A DNA stretch of 64,000 nt from RYN-230 sp963793825 (GCA_963793825.1 CAWCBE010000007.1:496001-560000), one strand, 5' to 3'. Counted from the stretch's first letter, positions 7,994 to 21,998 are shown. Numbers and translations are program-made. The notes: generated from the letters alone by a model not told the origin.

Positions 7994-9220
7994 CTACACC
8001 CAGGGTGGGGCAGGGGACTCAGCCGGACGGGCGCTGCGGCCCAGCGCGCCGAGCGCGGGGGCCACCATCTCCGCCGTGACCTGGTCCGCCGACCAGGCGG
8101 CGGCACACAGCGCGCGCAGCCCGTCCATGCTGTCCCCGGAGCCGTCCAGGGCCAGCGGCTCCCCCGGCCCGGCGTAGCGCGCCGTCCACCCGCGGCAGCG
8201 GAACGTGGTGCCGTCAGCGTCGATCGCGGGATGCGGCTCCAGCAGGCCGGCCAGGTCCGCGGCGAGGTAGGTGGGCCGCTGCCGGGGACCGGCCAGCAGC
8301 ACATCCTCCGGCCGGGTCACGCCGGTGAACACCAGCAGGCTGTCCGCCCCGGCCCGCACGGCGCCCTCGATGTCGGTGTCCAGCCGGTCCCCCACGATGA
8401 GCGGGCGGCGGGCGCCGGTCCGGGCGACCGCCTCGGCGTGCAGCGGAGGTTCCGGCTTCCCGGCCACCACCGGCTGCTGGCCGGTCGCGTACACGATCAC
8501 CTGGGCGAGGGAGCCGTTGCCGGGCTGGCGGCCACGGGCGGTGGGCATCGTCGCGTCGGCGTTGGAGGCGACGAACCAGGCTCCGGCCGCGACGGCCAGT
8601 GCCCCCTCGCAGAGCAGCGGGTAGCCGATGCCGGGGGCGTAACCCTGGACCACCGCGGCCGGTTTGTCCAGCGCCACCGTCACCGGGCGGAACCCGCGGT
8701 CCCGGACCGCGATGCGCAGCCCGTTGCCCCCCACCACCAGCACCGCGGCCCCGGGGTCCAGCCGTCCGGCCAGCAGGGTGGCCGCGGCCTGGGCCGAGGT
8801 CACCACGTCGGAGGCGGCGGCGGGCACGCCGAAGCTGGTGATCTGCGCGGCGATGGCCGACGGGGTGCGCGAGGAGTTGTTCGTCACGAAGGCCAGCCGC
8901 ATCCCGGAGTCAGCCGCCTTGGCCAGCGCCTCCGGGACCCCGGGGATGGCCGAGGGCCCCAGGTACACGACACCGTCGAGGTCGAGCAGGGCCACGTCGT
9001 ACTCCTGGCTGAGCGGCCCGGCGCTCCCGCGCAGCAGGCCCGGCGGGCCCTGGCCCCGCTCGGGCTGGGCGCGCCCCGGGTGGCCCGCCTGGTGCTGGCC
9101 CGCCTGGTGCTGGCCCGCCTGGTGCTGGCCCGGCTGGTGCTGGCCCGCCTGGTGCTGGCCCGCCTGGTGCTGGCCCGGCTCGCCGCCATGGCTCGTCGCG
9201 GCCTGGCCTGCAGCGGTCAC
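7994..9220 (-). CDS. HAD-IIA family hydrolase (NagD-like phosphatase) with Gln/His repeat N-terminus
   Basis: A 408-residue protein. The first 45 residues are a low-complexity run of the pentapeptide AGQHQ. The catalytic domain starts near residue 73: motif I DVALLDLDGVVY, motif II AFVTNNSSRTP, the cap domain, VVAGKPEPPLHAEA and motif IV LIVGDRLDTDIEGAVRAGADS. This matches NagD/p-nitrophenyl-phosphatase-like HAD-IIA enzymes; the substrate is unknown. The C-terminal 80 residues hold the WTARYAGPGEPLALDG extension common to actinobacterial members near tlyA. The ATG overlaps the stop of the upstream TPR gene (ATGA). Confidence 0.9.
   Translation of the reverse strand: MTAAGQAATSHGGEPGQHQAGQHQAGQHQPGQHQAGQHQAGQHQAGHPGRAQPERGQGPPGLLRGSAGPLSQEYDVALLDLDGVVYLGPSAIPGVPEALAKAADSGMRLAFVTNNSSRTPSAIAAQITSFGVPAAASDVVTSAQAAATLLAGRLDPGAAVLVVGGNGLRIAVRDRGFRPVTVALDKPAAVVQGYAPGIGYPLLCEGALAVAAGAWFVASNADATMPTARGRQPGNGSLAQVIVYATGQQPVVAGKPEPPLHAEAVARTGARRPLIVGDRLDTDIEGAVRAGADSLLVFTGVTRPEDVLLAGPRQRPTYLAADLAGLLEPHPAIDADGTTFRCRGWTARYAGPGEPLALDGSGDSMDGLRALCAAAWSADQVTAEMVAPALGALGRSARPAESPAPPWV
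9091..9180 (-). repeat. Six 15-bp tandem repeats encoding AGQHQ
   Basis: Six near-identical 15-bp units lie in frame in the HAD gene and encode the Gln/His pentapeptide. One unit differs by a single base (9121-9135). The period is a multiple of three, so copy-number changes would keep the frame. Confidence 0.95.
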
Positions 9221-9717
9221 CGGCGGCTCATCCCGTCATCGCCGCCGGCCGGCGAGCCGCCCGCCGCCTCGGACCGGGCCTTGAGGGTGGCCCGGACCCC
9301 GCGCAGGGCGTCGGTGTAGTGCGGGAGCTCGGGGCGCATGGCCGCGGCCAGCGCGAGGTGTTCCGCGGCGGCGGACGGGTTCCCGCCCCGGGCCAGGGCC
9401 AGGCCGAGGCCGAAATGCGCGTAGTCGTCGGTGGGACTGGCCTCCACGATCTGCCGGAAGGTGCGCGCCGCGGCCGCGTACCGGCGGGTGTCGAACTGGG
9501 CACGGCCCAGTGCCTCCAGGACGCTGCGGGCCCCCGGCTCGGCTTCCGCGGCCCTTTCCAGCAACTGGGCAGCGGCGGCGGCGCTGCCCCGGCCGAGCAG
9601 CTCGAGGCCCCGCTGGTACCAGGTGTATGCGTCACCATGCGGGGCCTGAGAGTCATCACGCGACTGCGGATTTTCCTCCGGGCGGGAATCCTGGCCGCCC
9701 AGCGGTGCTTCTGTCAT
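9217..9717 (-). CDS. Tetratricopeptide-repeat protein
   Basis: A 166-residue soluble protein. After a charged leader of about 28 residues come helical TPR-like pairs: DAYTWYQRGLELLGRGS, AAQLLERAAEAEPG, RSVLEALGRAQFDTRRYAAA, RTFRQIVEASPTDDYAHFGL and LALARGGNPSAAAEHLALAA. That makes two to three TPR units and suggests a protein-binding scaffold. The family is commonly found next to the HAD gene in actinobacteria. It is divergent from the DUF1015 gene with 35 bp between start codons, so a compact divergent promoter region is likely. Confidence 0.85.
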   Translation of the reverse strand: MTEAPLGGQDSRPEENPQSRDDSQAPHGDAYTWYQRGLELLGRGSAAAAAQLLERAAEAEPGARSVLEALGRAQFDTRRYAAAARTFRQIVEASPTDDYAHFGLGLALARGGNPSAAAEHLALAAAMRPELPHYTDALRGVRATLKARSEAAGGSPAGGDDGMSRR

Positions 9718-9752
9718 ATGTGCAGATCCTTCCGTCCGGCCAGGAACCAGCG

Positions 9753-11072
9753 GTGAGCGGACCAGCCGGGCTCACGCTCGCGCCCTTCCGTGGTGTCCGT
9801 TATGCCCAGGAACGGGTGAGCGGACTCGCGGACGTCACCTCTCCACCGTACGACGTCATCGGCCGGGAGACGGCACAGCATCTGCGGGAGTCCGACCCGC
9901 ATAACGTGGTCCGGCTGATCCTGCCCCGCGAGGAGCCGGGCCAGCCGGGCGGCGGGTACCAGGAGGCGGCCCGCCTGCTGGCCGCCTGGCAGGCCGAGGG
10001 GATCCTGGTCACCGAGGGCCAGCCGGCCCTGTACGTGTACCAGCAGCGGGTCCCGCAGGCCGGGGTGGGCGGCGGGCTGGTGCAGCGCGGGCTGATCGGC
10101 GCGGTCCGGCTCACCCAGCCGGAGCAGCGGATCGTGCTCCCGCACGAAGACGTGATGCCCGGCCCGGTGCTCGGCCGGCGCGAGCTGATGGAAGCCACGC
10201 AGGCCAACCTGGAGCCGATCTTCCTGCTCTATGACGGCGGCCCGGGGGCGGTGGCGACCCGGCTCACCGACGAGGCCGCCGCGGGCGGCCCGCCGCTGCT
10301 CCAGACCCGGACCAGTGACGGCATCGAGCACACGCTCTGGGCGCTCACCGACCCGGCCGTCCACGCGGCCATCGCGGCTGACCTGGCGCCGCGCCAGGCC
10401 CTCATCGCCGACGGCAATCACCGCTACGCGGCGTACCTGGGCATGCAGGCCGACCGGCGGGCCGCTGGCGACGGCCCGGGGCCGTGGGACTACGGCCTCG
10501 CCCTGCTGGTGGACGCGATCGCCTACCCGCCGGAGATCGGCGCGATCCACCGGGTCATCCCCGGGCTGCCGGCCCCGGAGGCGGTGGAGCGGGCCAAGGC
10601 GGCATTCACCGTCCGCCCGGTCCCCGGCGGCCCCGAGGGCCTGCCGGCCGCGCTCGATCTGGTCGCCGCGGCGGGCCGGGACGGAGCCGCGTTCCTGGTG
10701 GCCGGCCAGGGCCAGGTGTACCTGCTCAGCGACCCGGACCCGGTCCAGGCCGAGGCGGCCATGCCCGCCGGCCGCTCGGCGGCGTGGCGCGGACTGTCCA
10801 CCGCGGTGCTGCAGGAACTGCTGATCCGCGCGCTGTGGGGAATCCGCGACGACGAGCAGAGCGTGCAGGTGGTGCACCACGACGCCGCCGCGGCCCTGCA
10901 GCTGGCGGATGAGCCGCCCGGGGGCACCGCGGTGCTGGTCAACCCGCTGACCGCGGCGGATGTGTACAGGGTCGCCGCCGAGGGCGAGCGGCTGCCGCGT
11001 AAGTCCACCTCGTTCGCACCCAAGCCACGGACCGGCCTGGTCATCCGCTCCCTGGCCGCCACCCCGGGCTAG
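9753..11072 (+). CDS. DUF1015 family protein
   Basis: About 439 residues from GTG 9753. Family hallmarks are the N-terminal GLTLAPFRGVRYAQERV, VTSPPYDVI, ESDPHNVVRLILPRE and the central block ALIADGNHRYAAYLGM. The C-terminal block is QSVQVVHHDAAAALQLADE with LVNPLTAADVYRVAAEGERL and PRKSTSFAPKPRTGLVIRSL. DUF1015 proteins are widespread and uncharacterised, though the conserved His/Asp motifs suggest an enzyme. The start was set at APFRGVRY because upstream sequence in the same frame belongs to the opposite-strand TPR gene. Confidence 0.9.
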   Translation: MSGPAGLTLAPFRGVRYAQERVSGLADVTSPPYDVIGRETAQHLRESDPHNVVRLILPREEPGQPGGGYQEAARLLAAWQAEGILVTEGQPALYVYQQRVPQAGVGGGLVQRGLIGAVRLTQPEQRIVLPHEDVMPGPVLGRRELMEATQANLEPIFLLYDGGPGAVATRLTDEAAAGGPPLLQTRTSDGIEHTLWALTDPAVHAAIAADLAPRQALIADGNHRYAAYLGMQADRRAAGDGPGPWDYGLALLVDAIAYPPEIGAIHRVIPGLPAPEAVERAKAAFTVRPVPGGPEGLPAALDLVAAAGRDGAAFLVAGQGQVYLLSDPDPVQAEAAMPAGRSAAWRGLSTAVLQELLIRALWGIRDDEQSVQVVHHDAAAALQLADEPPGGTAVLVNPLTAADVYRVAAEGERLPRKSTSFAPKPRTGLVIRSLAATPG

Positions 11073-11119
11073 CCGCCGGGCAGGCGGCCTGCCCGCAGGC
11101 CGCCACGGGGACGTACGGG

Positions 11120-12853
11120 CTAGCCGGTGCGCCGGACGTAGAGGCCGAAGACCCCGCGGACCGGCGCGAAGTTACGGTTGAAGTACTGGGTGATCTCCGC
11201 CGTGTTCCACGGGATCCGCTTGTAGGACATGGGCGACAGCCACACGTACTGCGCCCCGCGCAGCGCGGATAGCCACAAGGCCCGGACCGACGCGACCCGC
11301 CCGGCGCCGGTGAGGGCGTTGAGCCCGTGCGACAGCGAGTAGTCACTGCCGACCCCGTCCACGATCGGCACGCACCCGGGCCGGGTGGACAGGAACCGGT
11401 CCGCGGCGATCGTGTAAGACGCCTGGTCGGTGAGCACGCACGCCCCGGCCGGGATGACCCGCCGGGCGGCTGCCACCATGCGGGTGCCGCCCGCCGGGCC
11501 AGAACTCGTCTGCGAGCCGGGCGGCCGCAGCGTGCTCTCGTAGTGCGCCTGGATGACCGTGAGGGCCAGCAGGGCCACCCCGGCCAGCGCGCAGGCGGCC
11601 ATGGCCAGCCGGGGCCGGGCCGGGCCGGGCCGGTCACCCGCCTGGGCCGCGCCGGGCCCGAGCGCGTCCACCAGCCGGGCCACTGGCAACCCGATGGCCA
11701 GGGCCAGGAACGGGGCGAGGAAGCCCGCGTAGTGATAGTAGAAGTCGGCCGGCCACAGGAACGCGATGACGGTGACCGCGGCGGTGCCCAGCGCGAACAG
11801 CTCCAGGGCCGGCGGCCGCTCCCGGGTCAGCCGCCAGGCCGCCAGGGAGCTGCCCACGATGAGGATGATCAGCGCGACCGTGACGATGGCGACCGCCACC
11901 GACGCCGGGCTGGTGAAGTCGGACAGCCCGCCCATCTGGGCCAGCCGGTAGCTGAGCGGGATCCGGACCGAGTCGATCCGGACCAGCTGGGCGATGACCA
12001 CACTGCGGTAGAAGCTGCCGGGCGCCACGGCCGCGAACGGGAGCACCGGGACGAGGAAGCCGGCCGCGACGCCACCCAGGTACCCGGCGGCCCGGCGTGG
12101 CTGCCGGGCGGCCAGCAGCAGCACCAGGATGACCACCACCGGCAGGATGGCCCAGACCTTGATCGCCCCGGCCACGCCGAACGCGACGCCGCCCCAGATC
12201 AGCCGCCACCAGGAGCTGGCCAGCCGGTCCCTGTCGAATACGGCCACCGCCCCCAGCAGGCAGAACAGCACCAGCCAGGGCTCCAGCAGCACCGTGTGCG
12301 CGGCGTTGATGCTGTCCGGGAAGACGGCCAGGATCCCGCAGGTCAGGATGACGGCGAGCAGCCCGCGGTGGCGGACCAGCAGGCCGGCCAGGCCCACCGC
12401 GGCCCCGCCGGCCACCGCGGTGAGGATCCGGGCCACGCCCATTCCCCACGCCGTGCCGAGGCCCTTGGTCAGCACCGCGACCGGGGCCATCAGCAGGGTG
12501 ATCCCCGGAGGCTGCACGATGATGAAATCCCGGTAGGGCAGGTAACCGTGGACCAGCAGGACCGCGCTGCCGAAATCCGTCCCGTCGTCGTACTCGGTCA
12601 CGCCCAGCAGGTACTGCGGGCGGGCCAGCTGGTAGAGGCGCAGGCCGATGGCGAGGAGGGTAGCCACGATGATGACCGTGTTCACCGGTCCCGGCCGCTC
12701 CCAGCGATCCACCCGGTCGGGGCCGGCGGCGCGACACGCGGCCCGGCAGCAGGCATTCTCACTGGTTATCCGCTCACCCGTTGGTTGCTTCGCACGCTTT
12801 CCGACAAACCCGGTCATGCGCTCGGCCCGAGTCGATCTCAAGGCCGCAAGCAA
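11120..12853 (-). CDS. Multi-pass membrane protein, GT-C glycosyltransferase-like
   Basis: 577 residues with about ten membrane segments, such as VNTVIIVATLLAIGLRLYQL, AAVGLAGLLVRHRGLLAVIL, WAILPVVVILVLLLAARQ, ASVAVAIVTVALIILIVG and LAMAACALAGVALLALTVI. The first periplasmic loop has YDDGTDFGSAVLLVHGYLPY, with acidic residues where GT39/GT-C enzymes place their catalytic Asp, followed by RDFIIVQPPG. This suggests a lipid-linked-sugar glycosyltransferase, but no acceptor can be named. The C-terminal 130 residues are a soluble extracytoplasmic domain. The start could be 12853 or the ATG at 12817. Confidence 0.75.
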   Translation of the reverse strand: MLAALRSTRAERMTGFVGKRAKQPTGERITSENACCRAACRAAGPDRVDRWERPGPVNTVIIVATLLAIGLRLYQLARPQYLLGVTEYDDGTDFGSAVLLVHGYLPYRDFIIVQPPGITLLMAPVAVLTKGLGTAWGMGVARILTAVAGGAAVGLAGLLVRHRGLLAVILTCGILAVFPDSINAAHTVLLEPWLVLFCLLGAVAVFDRDRLASSWWRLIWGGVAFGVAGAIKVWAILPVVVILVLLLAARQPRRAAGYLGGVAAGFLVPVLPFAAVAPGSFYRSVVIAQLVRIDSVRIPLSYRLAQMGGLSDFTSPASVAVAIVTVALIILIVGSSLAAWRLTRERPPALELFALGTAAVTVIAFLWPADFYYHYAGFLAPFLALAIGLPVARLVDALGPGAAQAGDRPGPARPRLAMAACALAGVALLALTVIQAHYESTLRPPGSQTSSGPAGGTRMVAAARRVIPAGACVLTDQASYTIAADRFLSTRPGCVPIVDGVGSDYSLSHGLNALTGAGRVASVRALWLSALRGAQYVWLSPMSYKRIPWNTAEITQYFNRNFAPVRGVFGLYVRRTG

Positions 12854-12886
12854 CCGAGATCATCCCCAGGGCCGGTGCCTGCCATG

Positions 12887-12902
12887 CCCCTATATGGGCA
12901 CG
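12887..12902. promoter_or_regulatory. Short inverted repeat in a divergent intergenic region (possible operator)
   Basis: Between the GT-C-like gene (minus) and the metallo-beta-lactamase gene (plus) lies the palindrome TGCCC-ctatat-GGGCA. A second dyad, GATCTC...GAGATC, lies about 30-50 bases to the left. These could be operator sites for either gene. No regulator gene is adjacent and no clear -35/-10 pair was found, so this is only a candidate. Confidence 0.3.
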
Positions 12903-13029
12903 ATCGAGACGTGTTCCGAATAGTACCCCCGCCCGCATGACCGCCGTGCTCCGGCCGCCGGAACCGGACAAGGGCAGCGCGCAGTTGACGCCGTGGCGGC
13001 AGGCCAGCGCCATCTGGGACCATGGTGGC

Positions 13030-13995
13030 ATGGAGACGGCCGAGCGCGGCAGGCAGGACCCGGGCATTACCGATCTTGGCCATGGAGTGTACGAGATCGA
13101 TACCCGGATGGCCGGCTATCGCGGGATCACGGCCGGGTACCTGATCCTCGGCGACCGGCCGTGCCTGGTGGAGACGGGGACCGCCCCGTCGGCGCCGGTG
13201 GTGCGGGACGCGCTGGCCGCCCTGGGGGTCGGCCCCGCGGACCTGGCCACCGTGGTCGTGACGCACATTCATCTCGACCACGCCGGCGGCGCCGGTGACG
13301 TGGCCGCCCTGTACCCGGAGGCCGAGGTCGTGGTGCACGAGCGCGGGGCCCGGCACCTGGCCGACCCGTCCCGGCTGATGGCCAGCGCCCGCCAGGTCTA
13401 CGGCATCGCCCTGGACCGGCTGTTCGGCACGATGCGGCCCACGCCGGCCGAGCGGATCCGGGCCGTCGGGGAACGCGGCTCGGTGGATCTCGGCGGGGGC
13501 CGGCGGCTGGAAAGCCACTATTCGCCGGGGCACGCCAAGCACCACGTCGGCCTGATCGACACGGTCAGCGGTGACCTGTACGTGGGCGACGCGGCCGGGG
13601 TTTACCTCCCGGAGACGGGCGACCTGCGCCCGGGCACGCCGCCGCCGGATTTCGACCTGGAGACCGCGCTCGGCTCACTGCGCCTGTTCGCCTCGCTCGC
13701 CCCGCAGCGGCTGCTGTTCAGCCACTACGGCCCGGTCCCGGACGTGCCGCGGACCCTGGAGCGGGCCGCCGAGGAGATCAACCTGTGGGTGGCGGAGACG
13801 CGCCGGGCCCACGCGGCCGGCCTGGACCTCGACCACGCGGTGGCCATGGTTCACGAGCGGACCAGGCAGCGTTACGCGGCCCTCAGACCGGACGCGGACC
13901 CGGACGTGGCGGCCAGATTCGAGGCGGTCAGCGGCACGGCCTCCAGCGTGGCGGGCATCATGCACTGGCTCGACCAGGAAAATCCCAGCTCCTGA
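13030..13995 (+). CDS. Metallo-beta-lactamase-fold hydrolase
   Basis: A 321-residue enzyme. The metal motif is VVVTHIHLDHAGGAGDVAAL (HxHxDH), the third His is in ESHYSPGHAKHHVGLID, the bridging Asp is in DLYVGDAAGVYLPET and the last His is in LLFSHYGPVPDV. The C-terminal helical extension (EEINLWVAETRRAHAAGLDL) resembles SoxH/ROO-like or lactonase-like actinobacterial members. The substrate is unknown. ATG 13030 gives the family-like start METAERGRQDPGITDLGHGV; the upstream open frame is not conserved in character. Confidence 0.87.
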   Translation: METAERGRQDPGITDLGHGVYEIDTRMAGYRGITAGYLILGDRPCLVETGTAPSAPVVRDALAALGVGPADLATVVVTHIHLDHAGGAGDVAALYPEAEVVVHERGARHLADPSRLMASARQVYGIALDRLFGTMRPTPAERIRAVGERGSVDLGGGRRLESHYSPGHAKHHVGLIDTVSGDLYVGDAAGVYLPETGDLRPGTPPPDFDLETALGSLRLFASLAPQRLLFSHYGPVPDVPRTLERAAEEINLWVAETRRAHAAGLDLDHAVAMVHERTRQRYAALRPDADPDVAARFEAVSGTASSVAGIMHWLDQENPSS

Positions 13996-14076
13996 ACGGC
14001 CCGTCCCAGCACTGGCAACGGTCCCGCTGATCCGCCCCGGCGGCACCGCCAGGGGGCCCCCGGTGGTACCAGGCCG

Positions 14077-16398
14077 CTACGCGGGTGCGAGGGGGTCCGG
14101 GGCCGCGCCGTTCCCGCGGTCGCCCGGCTCGCCGTCGCCCGGCTCGCGGTCACCCGGCCCGCTGTCGACACCCGTGCCCTCGTCGTCCTGGTCCTCGTCC
14201 TCGGAGTCGTCGAACTCGTCCCCGGAGTCGTCGAACTCGTCCCCGGAGTCGTCGAACTCGTCCTCGGGATCGTCGAACTCGTCCTCGGAGTCGTCCAACT
14301 CGTCTGCGGGATCGTCGTCGAACTCCTCTTCGAGGTCGTCGATCGTCACCTCGCCGAGCGCGTCGAACCGTTCCTCGGCATCGGTCTCCCCGTCCCGGTC
14401 CGCCGCGGCGGACCGGGCGAACCAGGCCCGTGCCTGCTCGGTCCGCCCCGCGTCCAGCAGGGCGTCCGCGTAGGCGTAGAACAGCCGGGCGGACCAGGGA
14501 CGGATCCGGCGGTCGGTGAGCTCAGGGACCTGCAGCGCGACGACGGCCGCGTCGGCCAGCCCCTGGTCACGGCGGATGCCTGACTCGACGATCCGCAGCT
14601 CGATCTGGGTCTCCCGGTCCAGGTTCGCCGCGGTCTCGTTGGTCAGTGCGAGCGCGCGGTCGGCCCGCCCGAGGGCGCGTTCGGAATCCGCCATCATCGG
14701 CAGGTAACTGGTCCGCCCGGTGAGCCGCCGGGCGGCGCGCAGTTCGGTGAGCGCGTCGGCCCAGCGCCCGGCCCGGTAAGCGGCGATCCCGGCGGTCTCC
14801 CGGACCAGGCCGACCCGGGCGGCAAGGTGCCGGGCCTCCAGGGCGTGTTGGTACGCGGTCTCCGGGTCCCCGGCCAGGCCTGCGGCGACCAGCCGGCGGG
14901 CCACGGCCGACGCCAGGTCGGCCGGCAGGGTCCGCAGCTCGGCCGCGGCGGCTTTGTCAAGCTGGTCAGCGGTGATGCTGTCCGGGACCGGTAGCCGGGA
15001 CCCCGACGCCGCGGGCCCGCGCGATGACGGCCTCGGTGCTGACGACCGGGAGCCTGATCCCGGCTGGTCGGCACCTGGGCGGGGCCGCCCGCCGGGGCCA
15101 GGCCGGGATCCGGCGTAGCTAGGTCCCCCCGGGCCAGAACGTCCGGTGCCAGACCGAGAAGTGCCGGACCGAGAAGTGCCAGCCCGGCCAGTGGCAGGCC
15201 GTCCAGTGCCGGACCGCGCATCGGCAGACCGTGCCGTGCCGGGGCCAGACCGGGCTCCGGCTGACCCAGGCCGTCCGGAACCAGCCCACCCAGCGCTGGA
15301 CCGCGCGGCACCGGACCGGGCGGCACTGGTACCAGGGCGGGCCGTGGCCGGGCGCCGCCGGGCCCCGCCGTCCTGGGACGGACGCCAGCCCCCAGGTTCC
15401 TCGTCGCTACGAGGCCGGCCCCGGAACTGACCGGGCCGGGCACCGGGACCTGCCGGGTTCTTGCGGCTGTCGTCCCGTGTACCGCGTGGCCACTCATCTC
15501 CGCCGGGGCCGCCGCGCCTGGCCGTACCGCCGGCGGCACCCTCACGACGCATGCCATCGCCGCGGGTGCCCGCACCACGCGCCCCGTAATCGCGATCTAC
15601 GTCACCGCGGGGACCGTCACCACGGGAACCGTCACGGCGGGGACCGTCACGGCGGGGACCGTCACGGTGAGGGCCCTCACTACGAGGGCCGTCGCGCCGT
15701 GCGCTATCGCCGGGGTAGCTCCGCCGGGAGGTGCTGCTGCGGGGACCCTCCGGCCGGGTCGCGTCCCCGCGCCCAGCCTGGTAACCGGCTGAGCTGCCGG
15801 AGCGCCCGGCCGCCGCGCCCCGGCCCGCGGCCCGGCTCGATCCACCAGTCCAGCCCGATCCCCCGGCCCGGCCCGCGCCACCGGGACGTGCCGAAGTGCC
15901 GGGCCTGCCGGGGGTGCCAGGCCGTGCCGGAGCCCCAGCCCGCCCGGCGGCTGCCCCAGTCCGGCCCGCGCCGCCGGCACCAGCCGGGCTAGCTCCGCGC
16001 GAGCCTCCCGTCGATCCGCCGCCGCCCGCCGGGCCGGCCCCGCGGCTGCCACCGGTCCGGCCCGTGCCGCCAGCCCGTGCCGGGCCAGGCCGGCTGCCGC
16101 CAGCACCAGCCAGGCCCGTGCCGGACCGTCCGGCGCCAGCACCAGCCCGGCCCGTGCCGGACCGTCCGGCGCCAGCCGGACCCGAGCCGGACCGTCCAGT
16201 GCCAGAGCCTCCAGTGCCAGACCGGCTCGCACCAGACCGGCCGGTGCTGCCCCGGCTACCCGCAGCCGGGGCGGCACCGGAGCGGCCAGTACCCGACCGG
16301 TCAGGACCGGACCGGCCAGCGCCAGCACCGCCTGGTCGTCCGCCGCCACCAGTGCGGCCGCCTCGCGGACCCTGCTCCCCTGCCACGTTCTCCTCCAT
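14077..16398 (-). CDS. Large TPR-containing protein with basic low-complexity N-terminus and acidic repeat tail
   Basis: 773 residues in three parts. Residues 1-490 are Gly/Arg/Ser/Ala/Pro-rich, strongly basic and probably disordered (GRSGTGRSG, RRDGPRRDG). Residues 495-710 are a helical TPR-like domain: QLDKAAAAELRTLPADLASA, LEARHLAARVGLVRETAGI, ALTELRAARRLTGRTSYLP and RLFYAYADALLDAGRTEQAR. Residues 715-773 are an acidic tail with DEFDDSG repeats. The TPR core matches a protein commonly encoded between mpg/tyrS and tlyA in actinobacteria; the extreme basic and acidic arms are unusual in size. The function is unknown. The length of the basic arm depends on correct assembly of GC-rich repeats. 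Confidence 0.75.
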   Translation of the reverse strand: MEENVAGEQGPRGGRTGGGGRPGGAGAGRSGPDRSGTGRSGAAPAAGSRGSTGRSGASRSGTGGSGTGRSGSGPAGAGRSGTGRAGAGAGRSGTGLAGAGGSRPGPARAGGTGRTGGSRGAGPAGGGGSTGGSRGASPAGAGGAGRTGAAAGRAGAPARPGTPGRPGTSARPGGAGRAGGSGWTGGSSRAAGRGAAAGRSGSSAGYQAGRGDATRPEGPRSSTSRRSYPGDSARRDGPRSEGPHRDGPRRDGPRRDGSRGDGPRGDVDRDYGARGAGTRGDGMRREGAAGGTARRGGPGGDEWPRGTRDDSRKNPAGPGARPGQFRGRPRSDEEPGGWRPSQDGGARRRPATARPGTSAARSGAARSSAGWAGSGRPGSAGARSGPGTARSADARSGTGRPATGRAGTSRSGTSRSGTGRSGPGGPSYAGSRPGPGGRPRPGADQPGSGSRSSAPRPSSRGPAASGSRLPVPDSITADQLDKAAAAELRTLPADLASAVARRLVAAGLAGDPETAYQHALEARHLAARVGLVRETAGIAAYRAGRWADALTELRAARRLTGRTSYLPMMADSERALGRADRALALTNETAANLDRETQIELRIVESGIRRDQGLADAAVVALQVPELTDRRIRPWSARLFYAYADALLDAGRTEQARAWFARSAAADRDGETDAEERFDALGEVTIDDLEEEFDDDPADELDDSEDEFDDPEDEFDDSGDEFDDSGDEFDDSEDEDQDDEGTGVDSGPGDREPGDGEPGDRGNGAAPDPLAPA
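14196..14330 (-). repeat. Tandem repeats encoding an acidic DEFDDSG tail
   Basis: A 24-bp unit occurs about five times with small changes and encodes Asp/Glu/Ser-rich octapeptides at the C-terminus of the large TPR protein. It is in frame and shows codon-level drift (cggagtcg / cgggatcg). Confidence 0.85.
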
Positions 16399-16606
16399 AC
16401 CTGCCTGCCCGCGCGACCCTGCGCCACCCGCCGTCTACCTGGCCGGTCCGGCCACGGCAGCACCGGGTGGCACGTCCCGCGGCTTCACCGCCAGGCCATG
16501 CCGCGCACACAGTGTTTCAGACAGCGCCCAGGTCTCAGACCACGCCTGCGCTGCCGTGACCGCCTGCGTTCCAGTCAAGGCCCGGGATTCGGCGCCGTCC
16601 TGGGGT

Positions 16607-16660
16607 CCCGGCAATGACCCGTTACCCGGCAATGACCTGTTACCCGGCAATGACCTCTCC
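16607..16660. repeat. Three 18-bp tandem repeats downstream of the rrn operon
   Basis: Three copies of CCCGGCAATGACCYGTTA (the last diverges at its end) lie at 16607, 16625 and 16643. They are between the rrn terminator and the start of the TPR gene and no ORF explains them. On the minus strand they would sit just upstream of the TPR gene, so they could be a regulator-binding array. Apart from these repeats I see nothing definite in 16399-16683. Confidence 0.8.
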
Positions 16661-16683
16661 TGCGCACTGACTTTCCCCGTAAC

Positions 16684-16721
16684 GCAGTTGAGGCCGTCCC
16701 CTGCGGGGGACGGCCTCAACT
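16684..16721 (-). terminator. rrn operon terminator hairpin
   Basis: A perfect 17-bp stem (CAGTTGAGGCCGTCCCC and its complement) with a TGCG loop lies eight bases beyond the 5S 3' end. There is no clear U-tract after it on the minus strand, which is common for actinobacterial terminators. The position and strength make it the rrn terminator. Confidence 0.88.
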
Positions 16722-16729
16722 GAAGATGT

Positions 16730-16846
16730 CCGGCGGCGTCCTACTCTCCCACGCGGTCCCCCACGCAGTACCATCGGCGCTGAAGGGCTTAACTTCCGGG
16801 TTCGGAATGGAACCGGGTGTTTCCCCTTCGCCATGGCCACCGAAAC
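16730..16846 (-). rRNA. rrf: 5S ribosomal RNA
   Basis: The minus strand reads GTTTCGGTGGCCATGGCGAA at the 5' end, then the universal 5S core CCCGGTTCCATTCCGAACCC and GGAAGTTAAGCCCTTCAGCG, ending in GGGAGAGTAGGACGCCGCC. About 117 nt, with ends set from these conserved sequences. It is the last gene of the 16S-23S-5S operon. Confidence 0.96.
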
Positions 16847-16961
16847 TCTATGGAGATGTGAGGCCCGCACCCAGGGCCCGACATAAGTCGGCACCCGGGC
16901 ACGGAACCGACCGCACCTCGGGAACCGCACAGTGGACGCGAAAACACAATAAGTGTAGGAG

Positions 16962-21998
<5,037 letters not shown>

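Noticed and set aside
14085..16723. Several long plus-strand ORFs opposite the large TPR gene
   Set aside because: They are Arg/Pro/Ala-rich antisense readings typical of very GC-rich DNA, without recognisable motifs; the minus frame holds the conserved helical core.
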